DNA of 57,932 nt from Firmicutes bacterium UBA2598 (GCA_002339345.1 DDKM01000049.1:1-57932), one strand, 5' to 3'. Positions 42,396-50,418 are shown, counted from the first letter of the stretch. Translations and numbers: made by a program. The notes: a model not told the origin generated them from the letters alone.

Positions 42396-44108
42396 TCACC
42401 TACTCAGCAAGACAAGCTGCTTCAAGTCGCGCCAGACGGAATAAAACGATTCCTGTTTGAATCGGGTCAGTCCGTTGTGAACAGGAACCTTTTCGTCCAG
42501 CCGCTTGAAGAGCCGCTTTGCCTTTCGGGTCATCCCTTTTCCTTCCCCAGGTAAGGAATTAACCTTCTGGTCCAGCTTTTCTTTAAACACTTGGATTTTC
42601 TGCTTTAACTCTCTTGTTATTCGCTCTCTGAAACCTATCGCCCGGCGGGCTATTATATAAGCCGCGGCGTGGTGAACGGTTATGCCGTAGCGCTCCATGT
42701 ACTTGCAGCAACCTATCGTCGATGTGTACGCCGGCCAGACCTGCTTTACACCGACACCTTCCTTGAAGGCTTTGCGGATGACGGCTTCAACTATCTTCTT
42801 GTAAGGAAAATTAGCTGCCATGCGGTTGAATTTTTTATTCGTGTCCAGCCGGTCCTTGCCGAAGTCCAGTTTTTCCAAAGCGATGGGCTTGCCTAAAGTT
42901 TTAGCGATATGCACCACTACTTTAGCCAGCACGCCAATTAAATAGGTGCGCCGGGATCCGCGGCTGTAGGCAAGCTCGGGCATCTTGATGTACAAAAAAC
43001 CATTGGGGTGAATCGTTACCTGGAATTCTCCGGCGAATTTGTGCAGGGCCTTCGGATATGGAATGTTGAAATCCTCTGGCCAAAGTTCGGGTTGGCCAAA
43101 ATAACTGACGTTGGCCAGGGCCACTCCGTCGGGGTTGGTGTCCGTACCCAAATAGCCCCGGTTGGGATTGGTCGTTAAAACAGGCGCTGTGACGGTGAAG
43201 GTGATGTGCGCCCGGTATCGACCATCATTACCTTTGATCAGCTCCACGGTGTAGGGTGCACCGGAAAGAAGCAGCTCCAACACTTTAAGCCTGTGCTTTT
43301 CCGGCAGCCAGAGCTTGCCCTTCACTTTGGGCGCCCTGGTCATTATGGGTCTACCTTTGCTGTCTATTCCTTTCTGCTCGGACAGGTGGGAGATGGTTAC
43401 TGATAAGAAAAATTCTTCGTAACCAGGAGCACCCGACCAGCTTATCTTGATGTTCGGGTTGCCGCCCTTGGTCTCGTCCCCGCAGGAATACAGCCGGTCC
43501 TGCCGGGCCTGCCGCCACTCTTCACGGGTGGCTCTGCCTTTACAGACCCGCTTCCATAAAGAGCGACCACCGAAAACTACTTTTGGTATGGTGCCGTTGT
43601 CCTGGTGAACCTTCAGCTCGTCCAGCTTGTCGGCCAGCTTTTTGACCCTGGCTCTGCGCCCGTATACAGTGCGTTTGAATTTTTCAATTTTTGACGGGTC
43701 GTTTTTCTCAACGGCTTTATCCAGGTCTTTTTCCGAATAGCTGAGCTTCTTTTTCGCGCGAGCCAGCCTGGTCTCTGTTTCTTCGATTTCCAGTACCAGC
43801 AGCTCTTTTTGTGACTCAATGACGGCTTTGGCCTTCAGTATGGCGTTGTCGCAATAGCGGGAGTTCAGGCCGAATATCTGTTGACCCTGCTCCTTGAGCT
43901 CTTTCCCGGAATTGCCTTCCTGTAACCGGTTGAACGTCCAGCGGGTACAGGAACAGAACAGCCGCATCTCGGTGTCCAACGGGTCTTCCATCCCGCGGCT
44001 CCATTCCTCAGACCGAAAGGCAGGGTAAATTTCCGGAAAATATTCGCCGCAGATGGTGTAGCTTATGCCGCTGTCAGGACTGCTCGACTTCTTTTTCCAT
44101 TTCCTCAT
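42396..44108 (-). CDS. TnpB-related protein, IS607-associated, atypical RuvC
   Basis: 570 residues, longer than standard TnpB (about 400). A cysteine-containing N-terminus and a charged helical region (100-170) precede the core. RuvC-I (GTDTNPDGVALA, D323) and RuvC-II (ALEKLDF, E412) are present. Where TnpB normally has a C-x-x-C zinc finger and a D-x-N-A-A RuvC-III motif, this has YTSTIGCCKYMERYGITVHHAAAYIIARR: no zinc finger, and His479/His480 instead of Asp. This agrees with the group often called TnpB-related accessory proteins. The ATG at 44108 lies 35 bases inside tnpA. Nuclease activity is uncertain. Confidence 0.88.
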   Translation of the reverse strand: MRKWKKKSSSPDSGISYTICGEYFPEIYPAFRSEEWSRGMEDPLDTEMRLFCSCTRWTFNRLQEGNSGKELKEQGQQIFGLNSRYCDNAILKAKAVIESQKELLVLEIEETETRLARAKKKLSYSEKDLDKAVEKNDPSKIEKFKRTVYGRRARVKKLADKLDELKVHQDNGTIPKVVFGGRSLWKRVCKGRATREEWRQARQDRLYSCGDETKGGNPNIKISWSGAPGYEEFFLSVTISHLSEQKGIDSKGRPIMTRAPKVKGKLWLPEKHRLKVLELLLSGAPYTVELIKGNDGRYRAHITFTVTAPVLTTNPNRGYLGTDTNPDGVALANVSYFGQPELWPEDFNIPYPKALHKFAGEFQVTIHPNGFLYIKMPELAYSRGSRRTYLIGVLAKVVVHIAKTLGKPIALEKLDFGKDRLDTNKKFNRMAANFPYKKIVEAVIRKAFKEGVGVKQVWPAYTSTIGCCKYMERYGITVHHAAAYIIARRAIGFRERITRELKQKIQVFKEKLDQKVNSLPGEGKGMTRKAKRLFKRLDEKVPVHNGLTRFKQESFYSVWRDLKQLVLLSR

Positions 44109-44736
44109 CTGATTTCACTCCCGCTATCAGCTCCTGAAACCCCTGCCTGACTTTCCTGCCTCCCCTGGCCCCGTACAACCGGGCTGAAAAGGCCGCGACT
44201 ATGGCCAAAAGATCCCGGACAAGCTCAGTATGAGCGTCCTCCGGCTCTCTTTCAGCGATGGCGATTATCTCCACGCCGCAGTACCTTAAATGGCGTTCGA
44301 TATACTCATAACCAAACCGGGCCAGCCGGTCGGGATATTCGATAACGAGCTTTTTATACTCTCCCTGCTCGGCTAGCTTGAGTACGTTTGTTAAACCGCG
44401 ACGCTTCTGGTTTAAGCCGCTGGCCACGTCCGTGAATTCCGCCCTGACGGTAAATCCGTTTTCCCGGGCGTACTGCCGCAGCCGTCCCATCTGACGGTCC
44501 AGGTTGCCCGCATCGGCCTGCTTTTTTGTGGATACCCGGGCGTATAACACGACTGTCTCTCGCCCGTCAGTCAATTGGCCGGACTGCAAGAGCCTGTTGA
44601 GTTCGTCCATGGAGTATCGGCGCTGGCCCCCGGGCAGACGAACGGGCTTGATTAAGCCCCGCTTCTCCCAGTTGCGCAGGCTGTTGGGGTGGACGCCTAA
44701 TTTTTTCGCCGCTTTGCTGATGGTTAATAGTTCCAT
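44074..44736 (-). CDS. tnpA: IS607-family serine recombinase (TnpA)
   Basis: Catalyses transposition through a serine-DNA link. An N-terminal MerR-type helix-turn-helix (LLTISKAAKKLGVHPNSLRNWEKRGLI, residues 3-29) is followed by the resolvase domain with catalytic Ser69 in YARVSTKKQ and the EYPDRLARFG block. 220 residues, standard for IS607. The gene looks intact. The ATG at 44736 has no good ribosome site. TTGACA occurs at 44766-44771 on the minus strand, but no -10 at normal distance was seen. Confidence 0.93.
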   Translation of the reverse strand: MELLTISKAAKKLGVHPNSLRNWEKRGLIKPVRLPGGQRRYSMDELNRLLQSGQLTDGRETVVLYARVSTKKQADAGNLDRQMGRLRQYARENGFTVRAEFTDVASGLNQKRRGLTNVLKLAEQGEYKKLVIEYPDRLARFGYEYIERHLRYCGVEIIAIAEREPEDAHTELVRDLLAIVAAFSARLYGARGGRKVRQGFQELIAGVKSDEEMEKEVEQS

Positions 44737-44767
44737 AATTTTATGGTGGCTGTTTTGTTATGTTTTG

Positions 44768-45892
44768 TCAATATTTGTTGGCCTGTTGGTAACTGCTACA
44801 TACCTCCCCACCGGCCGTGAACCCTCTCCCCAAAGCGTCTCCAAGGCCATCCGCCAGATAGTAAATCCGTTCCGCTGCCTCAACTGTGAGGGTGCCCGCC
44901 CCGCAAGCAGGGGTAATGATGGTTCGCCGGCACAGCAGGTCCATGGAAATCCCTTTGCCGGCCAGGGTCTGGGCCTGTTCCCGCCACCGGGTATGGAGGC
45001 TGTCCACGCTTTCCATCATCACACGGTGCCCGTCGGTGGGCACCAACCCCCACGCCAATATTCCTCCTTGTACCAGAAAGGAGGCCAACTCCTTTACATA
45101 GGGGAACAATGAAGAAAAATATCCCCAGGCGTCAAAACTGATTATGGCCAGACCGGACTCCATAAAAACCGTCCAATCAATTCCAGCACAGGAATGCCCT
45201 CCGGTAATGGCACCGGCCTGGCGGGCACCACCGGCGATGGCCGCCAGATCCGCCACCAAATCCTCCCGCTTGAGGGTAATGTAAGTTGAGGCTCCACAGG
45301 CACCCACCACCGGCTCATCAACAAAAAACAGTACCGGCAGGCCGAACCCGGCAAGCTTGGTCACCTGCCAGCGGGCCTGCATGGCCAGGGTCTTTACCAG
45401 GAGGTCCCTTAATTGGGGATCATAATAGGCTGGCTTGCCAGCCGGATCCCTAATATTGAGGCCAACGCTGAGGGGACCGCTGATCTGACCCTTCAGAAAC
45501 TTGGCTCCCCTTACCCCTTTGGCCGTTAGGTCCGCCAAAAAGGCATAGAATCCAGCCGCCGCCTCCGGCGGTGTGGCAAATTCCTCCAGAGCTTGGGGAT
45601 CTCCTGCCTCCGCAGCCAGAAATGCTTCATAGAAACGGGTCATGTTTTCTGTCCAGGCTAGGCTGGCAGTGTCCATATAGGCTTGCCCCCCGGGCGACTC
45701 CACCAGTAATCCCAGCCGTACCAGCGGGGTCAAATACTGGTAGACAAAGTGCTCCACGTGGCCGCGCATGGGAAGCTGGGGCCAGTGGGGCGCCCCGCCC
45801 ATGTGACGCCAGATTAAATCCAGAGCTGGACCAGGTTGGGGGAAGGGCAAACTGCCAATACCGGTGACCATAAACCGGGGATTCCATTGCAT
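44768..45892 (-). CDS. MetE-like (cobalamin-independent methionine synthase/UROD fold) protein
   Basis: Barrel protein related to the C-terminal catalytic domain of MetE. Blocks include TGIGSLPFPQP at the N-terminus, KGQISGPLSVGLN, LFFVDEPVVGACG, and the metal-site-like TGGHSCAGIDW and ITPACGAGTLTVEAAERI near the end. It lacks a full MetE N-domain, so a stand-alone methyltransferase for a corrinoid or other donor is possible; substrate unknown. ATG 45892 is taken as start (374 aa), 7 bases after the M20 gene's stop. The last codons and TGA stop run into the mobile-element end, so the C-terminus may have been altered. Confidence 0.8.
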   Translation of the reverse strand: MQWNPRFMVTGIGSLPFPQPGPALDLIWRHMGGAPHWPQLPMRGHVEHFVYQYLTPLVRLGLLVESPGGQAYMDTASLAWTENMTRFYEAFLAAEAGDPQALEEFATPPEAAAGFYAFLADLTAKGVRGAKFLKGQISGPLSVGLNIRDPAGKPAYYDPQLRDLLVKTLAMQARWQVTKLAGFGLPVLFFVDEPVVGACGASTYITLKREDLVADLAAIAGGARQAGAITGGHSCAGIDWTVFMESGLAIISFDAWGYFSSLFPYVKELASFLVQGGILAWGLVPTDGHRVMMESVDSLHTRWREQAQTLAGKGISMDLLCRRTIITPACGAGTLTVEAAERIYYLADGLGDALGRGFTAGGEVCSSYQQANKY

Positions 45893-45899
45893 AAGGCTA

Positions 45900-47105
45900 T
45901 CACACTCCCCTTTCACCTTTCCCGGCTAAGAAATCCCATGCAGCGCGGGCCAGTACCGCCGCTCCCGCCGGTATGCATCTTTCATCCACATCAAACTGTG
46001 GATGGTGCCAGGGAAAAACGTCCTTTTGCCCTGTGTGGGATCCCAGGAAGAAAAACGCCCCCGGGATCTGTTCGGCATAATAGGCGAAATCCTCTCCACC
46101 CATAGATGGGTTAGCAATGGGGAACACCCGGCCCCTGCCCAAAACCCTTCGGCCCGCCTCCCGTACAGTTTGTACCAGTTGTGCATTGTTTTGCACGGGA
46201 GGGTACCCCAGCTGGTAATCCAGTTCCGCCGTACAGTTATAACCTGTAGTTACACCCGTCACTAATCCCCTTAATAGTTCCGGCATCCTTGTACGTAAAT
46301 GGGGGCACAGGGTGCGCACCGTTCCCTCCATTTCCACCCTGTCGGCGATGACATTGCCTTTATATCCTCCCTTGATGGTGCCCACAGTTACCACCACAGG
46401 CTGAAGGGGATCCACCAAACGGCTGGCCACCGTTTGCAAAGCCTGAATAACGGCTCCCGCCGCCACAATGGCGTCCGCCGCCTGGTGCGGAGCCGCCCCG
46501 TGCCCACCATGGCCTAATACCTGTAGGGTAAACATGTCGGCTGCCGCCATCACCGTACCATCCCGGATGCCGATGGAACCCACCGGCAGATAAGGGTTGA
46601 CATGCAATCCGAGAATCGCCTCTACCCCCGCCAGAGCACCCTCGGACAGCATGGCCAGTGCTCCACCCGGAGGGGTTTCTTCACTGGGCTGGAAAATCAG
46701 CCTGACCGTACCGGGCAACTGATGGCGCTCGGCAGCCAGCAGCAACCCCGCCCCCACCACCACAGCCACATGGGTATCATGCCCACAGGCATGCATGAGA
46801 CCGGGCCGCCTTGATGCAAAGGGTAACCCGGTCCTTTCCTCCACCGGCAGGGCATCCATATCTGCCCTGAGGGCAACGGTACCACCCGGCAAGTTCCCGG
46901 CAATGTCCACCATTACACCGGTGCCGGCCACTCCTGCCCTGACCTCAATTCCCGCCAAACCAAGGGCCTCCTGGATGGCCCGGGCGGTCTCCACCTCGGC
47001 AAAACCGGTTTCCGGGTACTGGTGGATACGCCGCCTCAGTTCCACCAGTTGTGGTGCGATGGCCTGAGCTTTCCCCCGGAAATCAGGCACAGCAGTTGTT
47101 CCCAA
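45900..47105 (-). CDS. M20D family metallopeptidase/amidohydrolase
   Basis: Zinc-dependent hydrolase of the hippuricase/IAA-amino-acid hydrolase type. Metal ligands are visible in LMHACGHDTHVAVVVG, FQPSEETPPGG and the C-terminal GGEDFAYYAEQIPGAFFFLG. The start is TTG 47105 behind GGAGGGGG, two bases before the cysK stop; 401 residues, normal. Family members release an amino acid from N-acyl substrates or trim C-terminal residues. Its place in a sulfur-carrier operon is notable; the true substrate is unknown. Confidence 0.85.
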   Translation of the reverse strand: MGTTAVPDFRGKAQAIAPQLVELRRRIHQYPETGFAEVETARAIQEALGLAGIEVRAGVAGTGVMVDIAGNLPGGTVALRADMDALPVEERTGLPFASRRPGLMHACGHDTHVAVVVGAGLLLAAERHQLPGTVRLIFQPSEETPPGGALAMLSEGALAGVEAILGLHVNPYLPVGSIGIRDGTVMAAADMFTLQVLGHGGHGAAPHQAADAIVAAGAVIQALQTVASRLVDPLQPVVVTVGTIKGGYKGNVIADRVEMEGTVRTLCPHLRTRMPELLRGLVTGVTTGYNCTAELDYQLGYPPVQNNAQLVQTVREAGRRVLGRGRVFPIANPSMGGEDFAYYAEQIPGAFFFLGSHTGQKDVFPWHHPQFDVDERCIPAGAAVLARAAWDFLAGKGERGV

Positions 47106-47106
47106 T

Positions 47107-48051
47107 CTATTCGAACCCCCTCCGCCGCAGGTCCAAACGGAAATAGGGCGCCATACTAAGGTAGCGCTCCCCGGTGTCCGGCAAAACCACCACCACCCGG
47201 CGGCCGGGCCCCAAGTCACCAGCCACCCGACGGGCGGCCCTCAACGCCGCTCCTGCGGAAATCCCCACCAACAAACCTTCCTTACGTGCTACTTCCATGG
47301 CCGTCAGATAAGCGTCTACATCCTCCACCGTGACGATCCTGTCCAGGACCTGCCGGTTTAACACAGGCGGCACAAACCCCGCCCCTATACCCTGAATCCG
47401 GTGGGGCCCAGGCTGTCCGCCGGATAGTACCGGTGAGGAAGCTGGTTCTACACCTACAACCATGATTCCTGGGTTGTGTTCCTTTAAAACCTCTCCTACT
47501 CCGGTGATGGTCCCGCCGGTGCCAATGCCTGCCACAAAGGCATCCAACCTGCCGCCCGTGTCCGCCAGGATTTCCCTGGCCGTGGTGATACGGTGCACAG
47601 CCGGGTTAGCCGGATTGGCAAATTGGCGGGGCATATAATACCCCGGGTTTTCCTTTAATATTTTCTCTGCCAGGTGGATGGATCCCTGCATCCCTGCTTC
47701 TCCGGGTGTAAGATAAAGTTCAGCGCCATAGCACTTCAAAAGTGCCTGGCGCTCCACACTCATGGTTTCCGGCATAACCAGAATCAGGCGATAGCCCCTG
47801 GCTGCCGCCACCATTGCCAGTCCAATGCCGGTATTGCCGCTGGTGGCTTCCACTATGGTACCGCCGGGAGCCAACAGGCCCTGCTGTTCCGCTACCTCAA
47901 TCATATGTTTGGCAATCCGGTCCTTAATACTTCCCCCTGGGTTCATAAATTCTAGCTTAGCCAGCACTTCCGCGTGGCCAGCCTCCCCTGACTGTCTAAG
48001 CCTAACCAGAGGGGTGTTTCCGATCAGATGATCAACTCCGGGAAAAATCAT
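47107..48051 (-). CDS. cysK: Cysteine synthase (O-acetylserine/phosphoserine sulfhydrylase family)
   Basis: PLP enzyme of the beta-family replacing the side-chain leaving group of an activated serine with sulfide or a protein thiocarboxylate. The PLP lysine is in NPGGSIKDR near residue 44; ATSGNTGIG and the GTGGTITG phosphate loop are intact. 314 residues. The neighbouring sulfur-carrier and E1 genes suggest a thiocarboxylate donor, as with Mycobacterium CysM/CysO, rather than free sulfide only. ATG 48051 lies 9 bases after the carrier's stop; its ribosome site is weak, so coupling is likely. Confidence 0.93.
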   Translation of the reverse strand: MIFPGVDHLIGNTPLVRLRQSGEAGHAEVLAKLEFMNPGGSIKDRIAKHMIEVAEQQGLLAPGGTIVEATSGNTGIGLAMVAAARGYRLILVMPETMSVERQALLKCYGAELYLTPGEAGMQGSIHLAEKILKENPGYYMPRQFANPANPAVHRITTAREILADTGGRLDAFVAGIGTGGTITGVGEVLKEHNPGIMVVGVEPASSPVLSGGQPGPHRIQGIGAGFVPPVLNRQVLDRIVTVEDVDAYLTAMEVARKEGLLVGISAGAALRAARRVAGDLGPGRRVVVVLPDTGERYLSMAPYFRLDLRRRGFE

Positions 48052-48059
48052 GGATAACT

Positions 48060-48263
48060 CTAAAACCCCCCACCCATAAACAAAAGGACATCCACCCGGT
48101 CACCCTCCTGCAAATAGGTGGAGGCCAAATCCTGCCCGGCAACGGAGCGCCCGTTGACGCTCACCGTAACCACCTCCGGGTTTAACTCCAAACCCTCCAG
48201 GAGGCCCAGCAGGGAGGTGCCGGCAGCCACCTGTTCCCGATCCCCGTTTAAAAGGATTTCCAT
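48060..48263 (-). CDS. ThiS-like sulfur carrier protein with Gly-Gly-Gly-Phe end
   Basis: A 67-residue ubiquitin-fold carrier (MEILLNGDREQV start, SVNGRSVAGQ and EGDRVDVLLFMGGGF end). ThiS and MoaD normally end in Gly-Gly, which the E1 adenylates and turns into a thiocarboxylate. Here an extra Phe follows three glycines, so the tail must be removed, as with QbsE (GGCF) of Pseudomonas and other carriers processed by a JAMM protease. No JAMM gene is in the operon. Adjacent to tusA (stop and start abut) and cysK. The role in cysteine synthesis is inferred from context. Confidence 0.88.
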   Translation of the reverse strand: MEILLNGDREQVAAGTSLLGLLEGLELNPEVVTVSVNGRSVAGQDLASTYLQEGDRVDVLLFMGGGF

Positions 48264-48527
48264 TCAGTCACTTCCCCTTTCAATGAGCAGCTTGTATTTG
48301 TTGTCACCCACCGGCTCCAATTTCAATACCTTATGCCCTTCATACTTGACACTGCGGGGCACGTTCTGTAGCGGCTCACCGCCGGAAAGCAGCACTTCCA
48401 GCACCTGCCCGGCCCTCATTTCCTCCAGCTTCAGTTTGGTGTGCACGAAGGTCATTGGACACACCTCATGGGTGATATCCAGCACCACATCGGGTACCAC
48501 GGTCTCCTCTTTAGACGTTCCCGTCAT
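48264..48527 (-). CDS. tusA: TusA-family sulfurtransferase
   Basis: Small sulfur relay protein of 87 residues. The active cysteine lies in ITHEVCPMTFVHTKLKLEEM (the C-P-x-x-x-x-x-x-K motif) near residue 23, followed by the beta strand VLLSGGEPLQNVPRSV. It likely receives persulfide sulfur and passes it on within this operon. ATG 48527 overlaps the upstream stop by 4 bases, with AAGGAGG upstream. Confidence 0.9.
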   Translation of the reverse strand: MTGTSKEETVVPDVVLDITHEVCPMTFVHTKLKLEEMRAGQVLEVLLSGGEPLQNVPRSVKYEGHKVLKLEPVGDNKYKLLIERGSD

Positions 48528-49423
48528 GCACCTGTTACCTCCTTCCTTCCCCCGGTAAAACGCTCCAGCTCATCCCGGTAAACCTGCCGGAATTGATCAA
48601 TACCAATGCTGCGTACCACATCCCCCATCCTTTGGTTCTGTTTTTGCAAGCGGGTATAGGCGGACAGGACGGCTTCCCCTGACCTCACCACCCGTTCTGG
48701 CGGAATAAAGGTGTCCAGTAATTGACCCAACCCAGGGTAACGTCCGATTTTGCCTCCCACATATAAGTTGTATCCCTTCCGGTTTATGACCCAGGCATCC
48801 GCGGGACAGGAAAATATGCAGTTCCCTTCGAACAAACAACGGCTGGCATCAAAAACTGGCAAACCATCCACCATGGTTAGGGCATTGCCGGGGCACACCT
48901 CTGCGCATATGCCACAGCCATTGCACCGGTCGGGATGATGCTTGGGTTCAATCACACCAAGCCAGCCAATATCGTTTTCCTGGGGTTTGGCGCAAGCGTT
49001 GGGGCACCCGCTGATCCCCATTTTGGTTTTCCCTGGCACGGCACGCCCGAAAAAGGCCCTGTCCAGCTCAGCCGCCATTTCTTTGGTGTCCACTAGGCCC
49101 TGAAGGCAGATGGTGCTGCCGGGACATGCCACCACCGTTCGGATCCGGGGACCGCAGGTACCTGGTAAAAGTCCCAGGCGGGTCATATCCGCCTTGATAT
49201 CGAGGTAGCGGTGCAGATCCACTCCGGTAATCTCCATCCCCTGCCTGGTGGTCAGGTGGACATAGCCCTGCCCATACCTGTCCGCCAGGTCTGCCAGCGC
49301 TCGGAGCTGTTCGGAAGTAATATCCCCCGCAATGGTCCGCAAGCGCATCAGGTATTTGTCCTTACCGCGCTGTTGCAAAAAACCGCCCTTTTTCAACTCA
49401 TGCAAGTCAACCGCCAAAACCAT
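48524..49423 (-). CDS. Small siroheme sulfite/nitrite reductase with ferredoxin domain
   Basis: Predicted six-electron reductase of sulfite to sulfide (AsrC-like or assimilatory-type small sulfite reductase). An N-terminal ferredoxin-like half domain (VHLTTRQGMEITGV) precedes the siroheme-[4Fe-4S] ligands C100-x5-C106 and C140-x3-C144 (CPGSTIC, CPNAC). A ferredoxin insert follows: C167, C170, C173, C177 form a full cluster, while the second (C196, C202, C206) has Glu199 where the usual second cysteine sits. 299 residues. Coupled at both ends by overlapping start and stop codons. Nitrite as substrate cannot be excluded; context favours sulfite. Confidence 0.87.
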   Translation of the reverse strand: MVLAVDLHELKKGGFLQQRGKDKYLMRLRTIAGDITSEQLRALADLADRYGQGYVHLTTRQGMEITGVDLHRYLDIKADMTRLGLLPGTCGPRIRTVVACPGSTICLQGLVDTKEMAAELDRAFFGRAVPGKTKMGISGCPNACAKPQENDIGWLGVIEPKHHPDRCNGCGICAEVCPGNALTMVDGLPVFDASRCLFEGNCIFSCPADAWVINRKGYNLYVGGKIGRYPGLGQLLDTFIPPERVVRSGEAVLSAYTRLQKQNQRMGDVVRSIGIDQFRQVYRDELERFTGGRKEVTGA

Positions 49424-50241
49424 CAGTCCTTTCTGAGATTACCCCTGATGTCGCATGCCAGCTCATATTCCTGCAGCTCGGTGATCAGCGGGTTTTCACC
49501 ACATACCGGGCAATTGGGGTTAGGTTTAACCGCCACTTCCCTGAATCTGGTGGCCAAGGCGTCAAAGGTGAGGATGCGTCCGGTCAAGGTTTGCCCGACA
49601 CCCAGTAAAAGCTTGATCGCTTCCGTAGCTTGCAGTACACCAATCACCCCGGCGATGGCACCGATCACCCCAGCCTCCTGGCAGCTGGGGATAGCCCCTG
49701 CCGGAGGTGGTGCGGGAAAGACGCAACGGTAACAAGGGCCCACGCCGGGCTGGATGGTCATTACCATCCCGTCCCAGCGCAGGATGCCCGCTTCCACCAG
49801 CGGCTTTTTGGCCATGACACAGGCATCGTTTAGCAGAAAACGGGTCGGGAAATTATCCACCCCATCTACCACCAGGTCATACCCCGCTATGATTTCCTGC
49901 ACATTGTCCGGAGACAGCCTGGTGGCATAGGTGTTTATTTTTACATCCGGGTTGAGGGCAGTGAGGGTGCGGGCAGCGGATTCCACCTTGGGTTGCCCCA
50001 CTTCCGGAGTGGAATGCAGGATCTGACGCTGCAGGTTGGACAAGTCCACCCGATCATTATCCACAATACCGATAGTGCCAACACCGGCTGCTGCCAGGTA
50101 ATAACTGACAGGGGAACCCAAACCGCCAGCACCAACTACCAGCACCCTGGATTGTAGAAGTTTTTGCTGCCCCTTGCCACCCACTTCCCGCAGCAAAATA
50201 TGCCTGCTGTAACGTTCCAGTTGCTCCGGCGAAAAGGCCAT
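49423..50241 (-). CDS. E1-like adenylyltransferase (HesA/MoeB/ThiF family)
   Basis: Adenylates the C-terminus of a ubiquitin-like carrier. The nucleotide loop VVGAGGLGSPVSYYLAAAGVG is at residues 34-54, the catalytic and substrate region is DNFPTRFLLND, and the zinc site uses CYRC and CPVC. 272 residues without the rhodanese domain found in MoeBR types; TusA may supply sulfur instead. First gene of the operon; ATG 50241 behind GGGGGAG. Its partner is probably the GGGF carrier. Confidence 0.93.
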   Translation of the reverse strand: MAFSPEQLERYSRHILLREVGGKGQQKLLQSRVLVVGAGGLGSPVSYYLAAAGVGTIGIVDNDRVDLSNLQRQILHSTPEVGQPKVESAARTLTALNPDVKINTYATRLSPDNVQEIIAGYDLVVDGVDNFPTRFLLNDACVMAKKPLVEAGILRWDGMVMTIQPGVGPCYRCVFPAPPPAGAIPSCQEAGVIGAIAGVIGVLQATEAIKLLLGVGQTLTGRILTFDALATRFREVAVKPNPNCPVCGENPLITELQEYELACDIRGNLRKD

Positions 50242-50295
50242 TGCTCCATCTCCCCCAATCTATTTCTTAGTTATTCTATCGGATTTATTGAATTT

Positions 50296-50329
50296 ATTAT
50301 AGCCTAACAAATGCCGCCAACCCTGTCAA
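50296..50329 (-). promoter_or_regulatory. Widely spaced promoter of the sulfur operon
   Basis: Perfect TTGACA (50324-50329) and TATAAT (50296-50301) lie 22 bases apart on the minus strand. Such spacing normally requires an activator or DNA distortion. Downstream of the -10 is an AT-rich stretch with CCGAT (ATAAATCCGATAGAATA) that could bind an Rrf2-type regulator. Confidence 0.5.
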
Positions 50330-50353
50330 GAATTTTTGCGACTTTTATTCCGT

Positions 50354-50388
50354 AAAAAACCACTGGCCCCGCCACCATAGCAGGGCCG
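50354..50388 (-). terminator. Probable terminator after the aldolase gene
   Basis: GGCCC/GGGCC stem with imperfect flanks, followed on the minus strand by six T. It lies about 30 bases past the aldolase stop. Confidence 0.55.
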
Positions 50389-50418
50389 TTTCCGGTAGTC
50401 TTCCCAGGGACACCTTGG

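Larger units (their letters stand above)
42181..44765 (-). mobile_element. IS607-type element (serine recombinase plus TnpB-related)
   Basis: A MerR-HTH/serine recombinase gene overlaps a TnpB-related gene, the IS607 arrangement. The left end probably lies in the AT-rich 44737-44765, right at the stop of the MetE-like gene; the right end lies in 42170-42240, where host sequence upstream of the COG2426 gene begins. IS607 elements leave no clear target duplication and have poor terminal repeats, so the ends given are approximate. Confidence 0.75.

Noticed and set aside
44766..44771. TTGACA as a tnpA promoter
   Set aside because: No -10 element at 16-18 bases; the nearest AT-rich hexamers are at about 20 or more.
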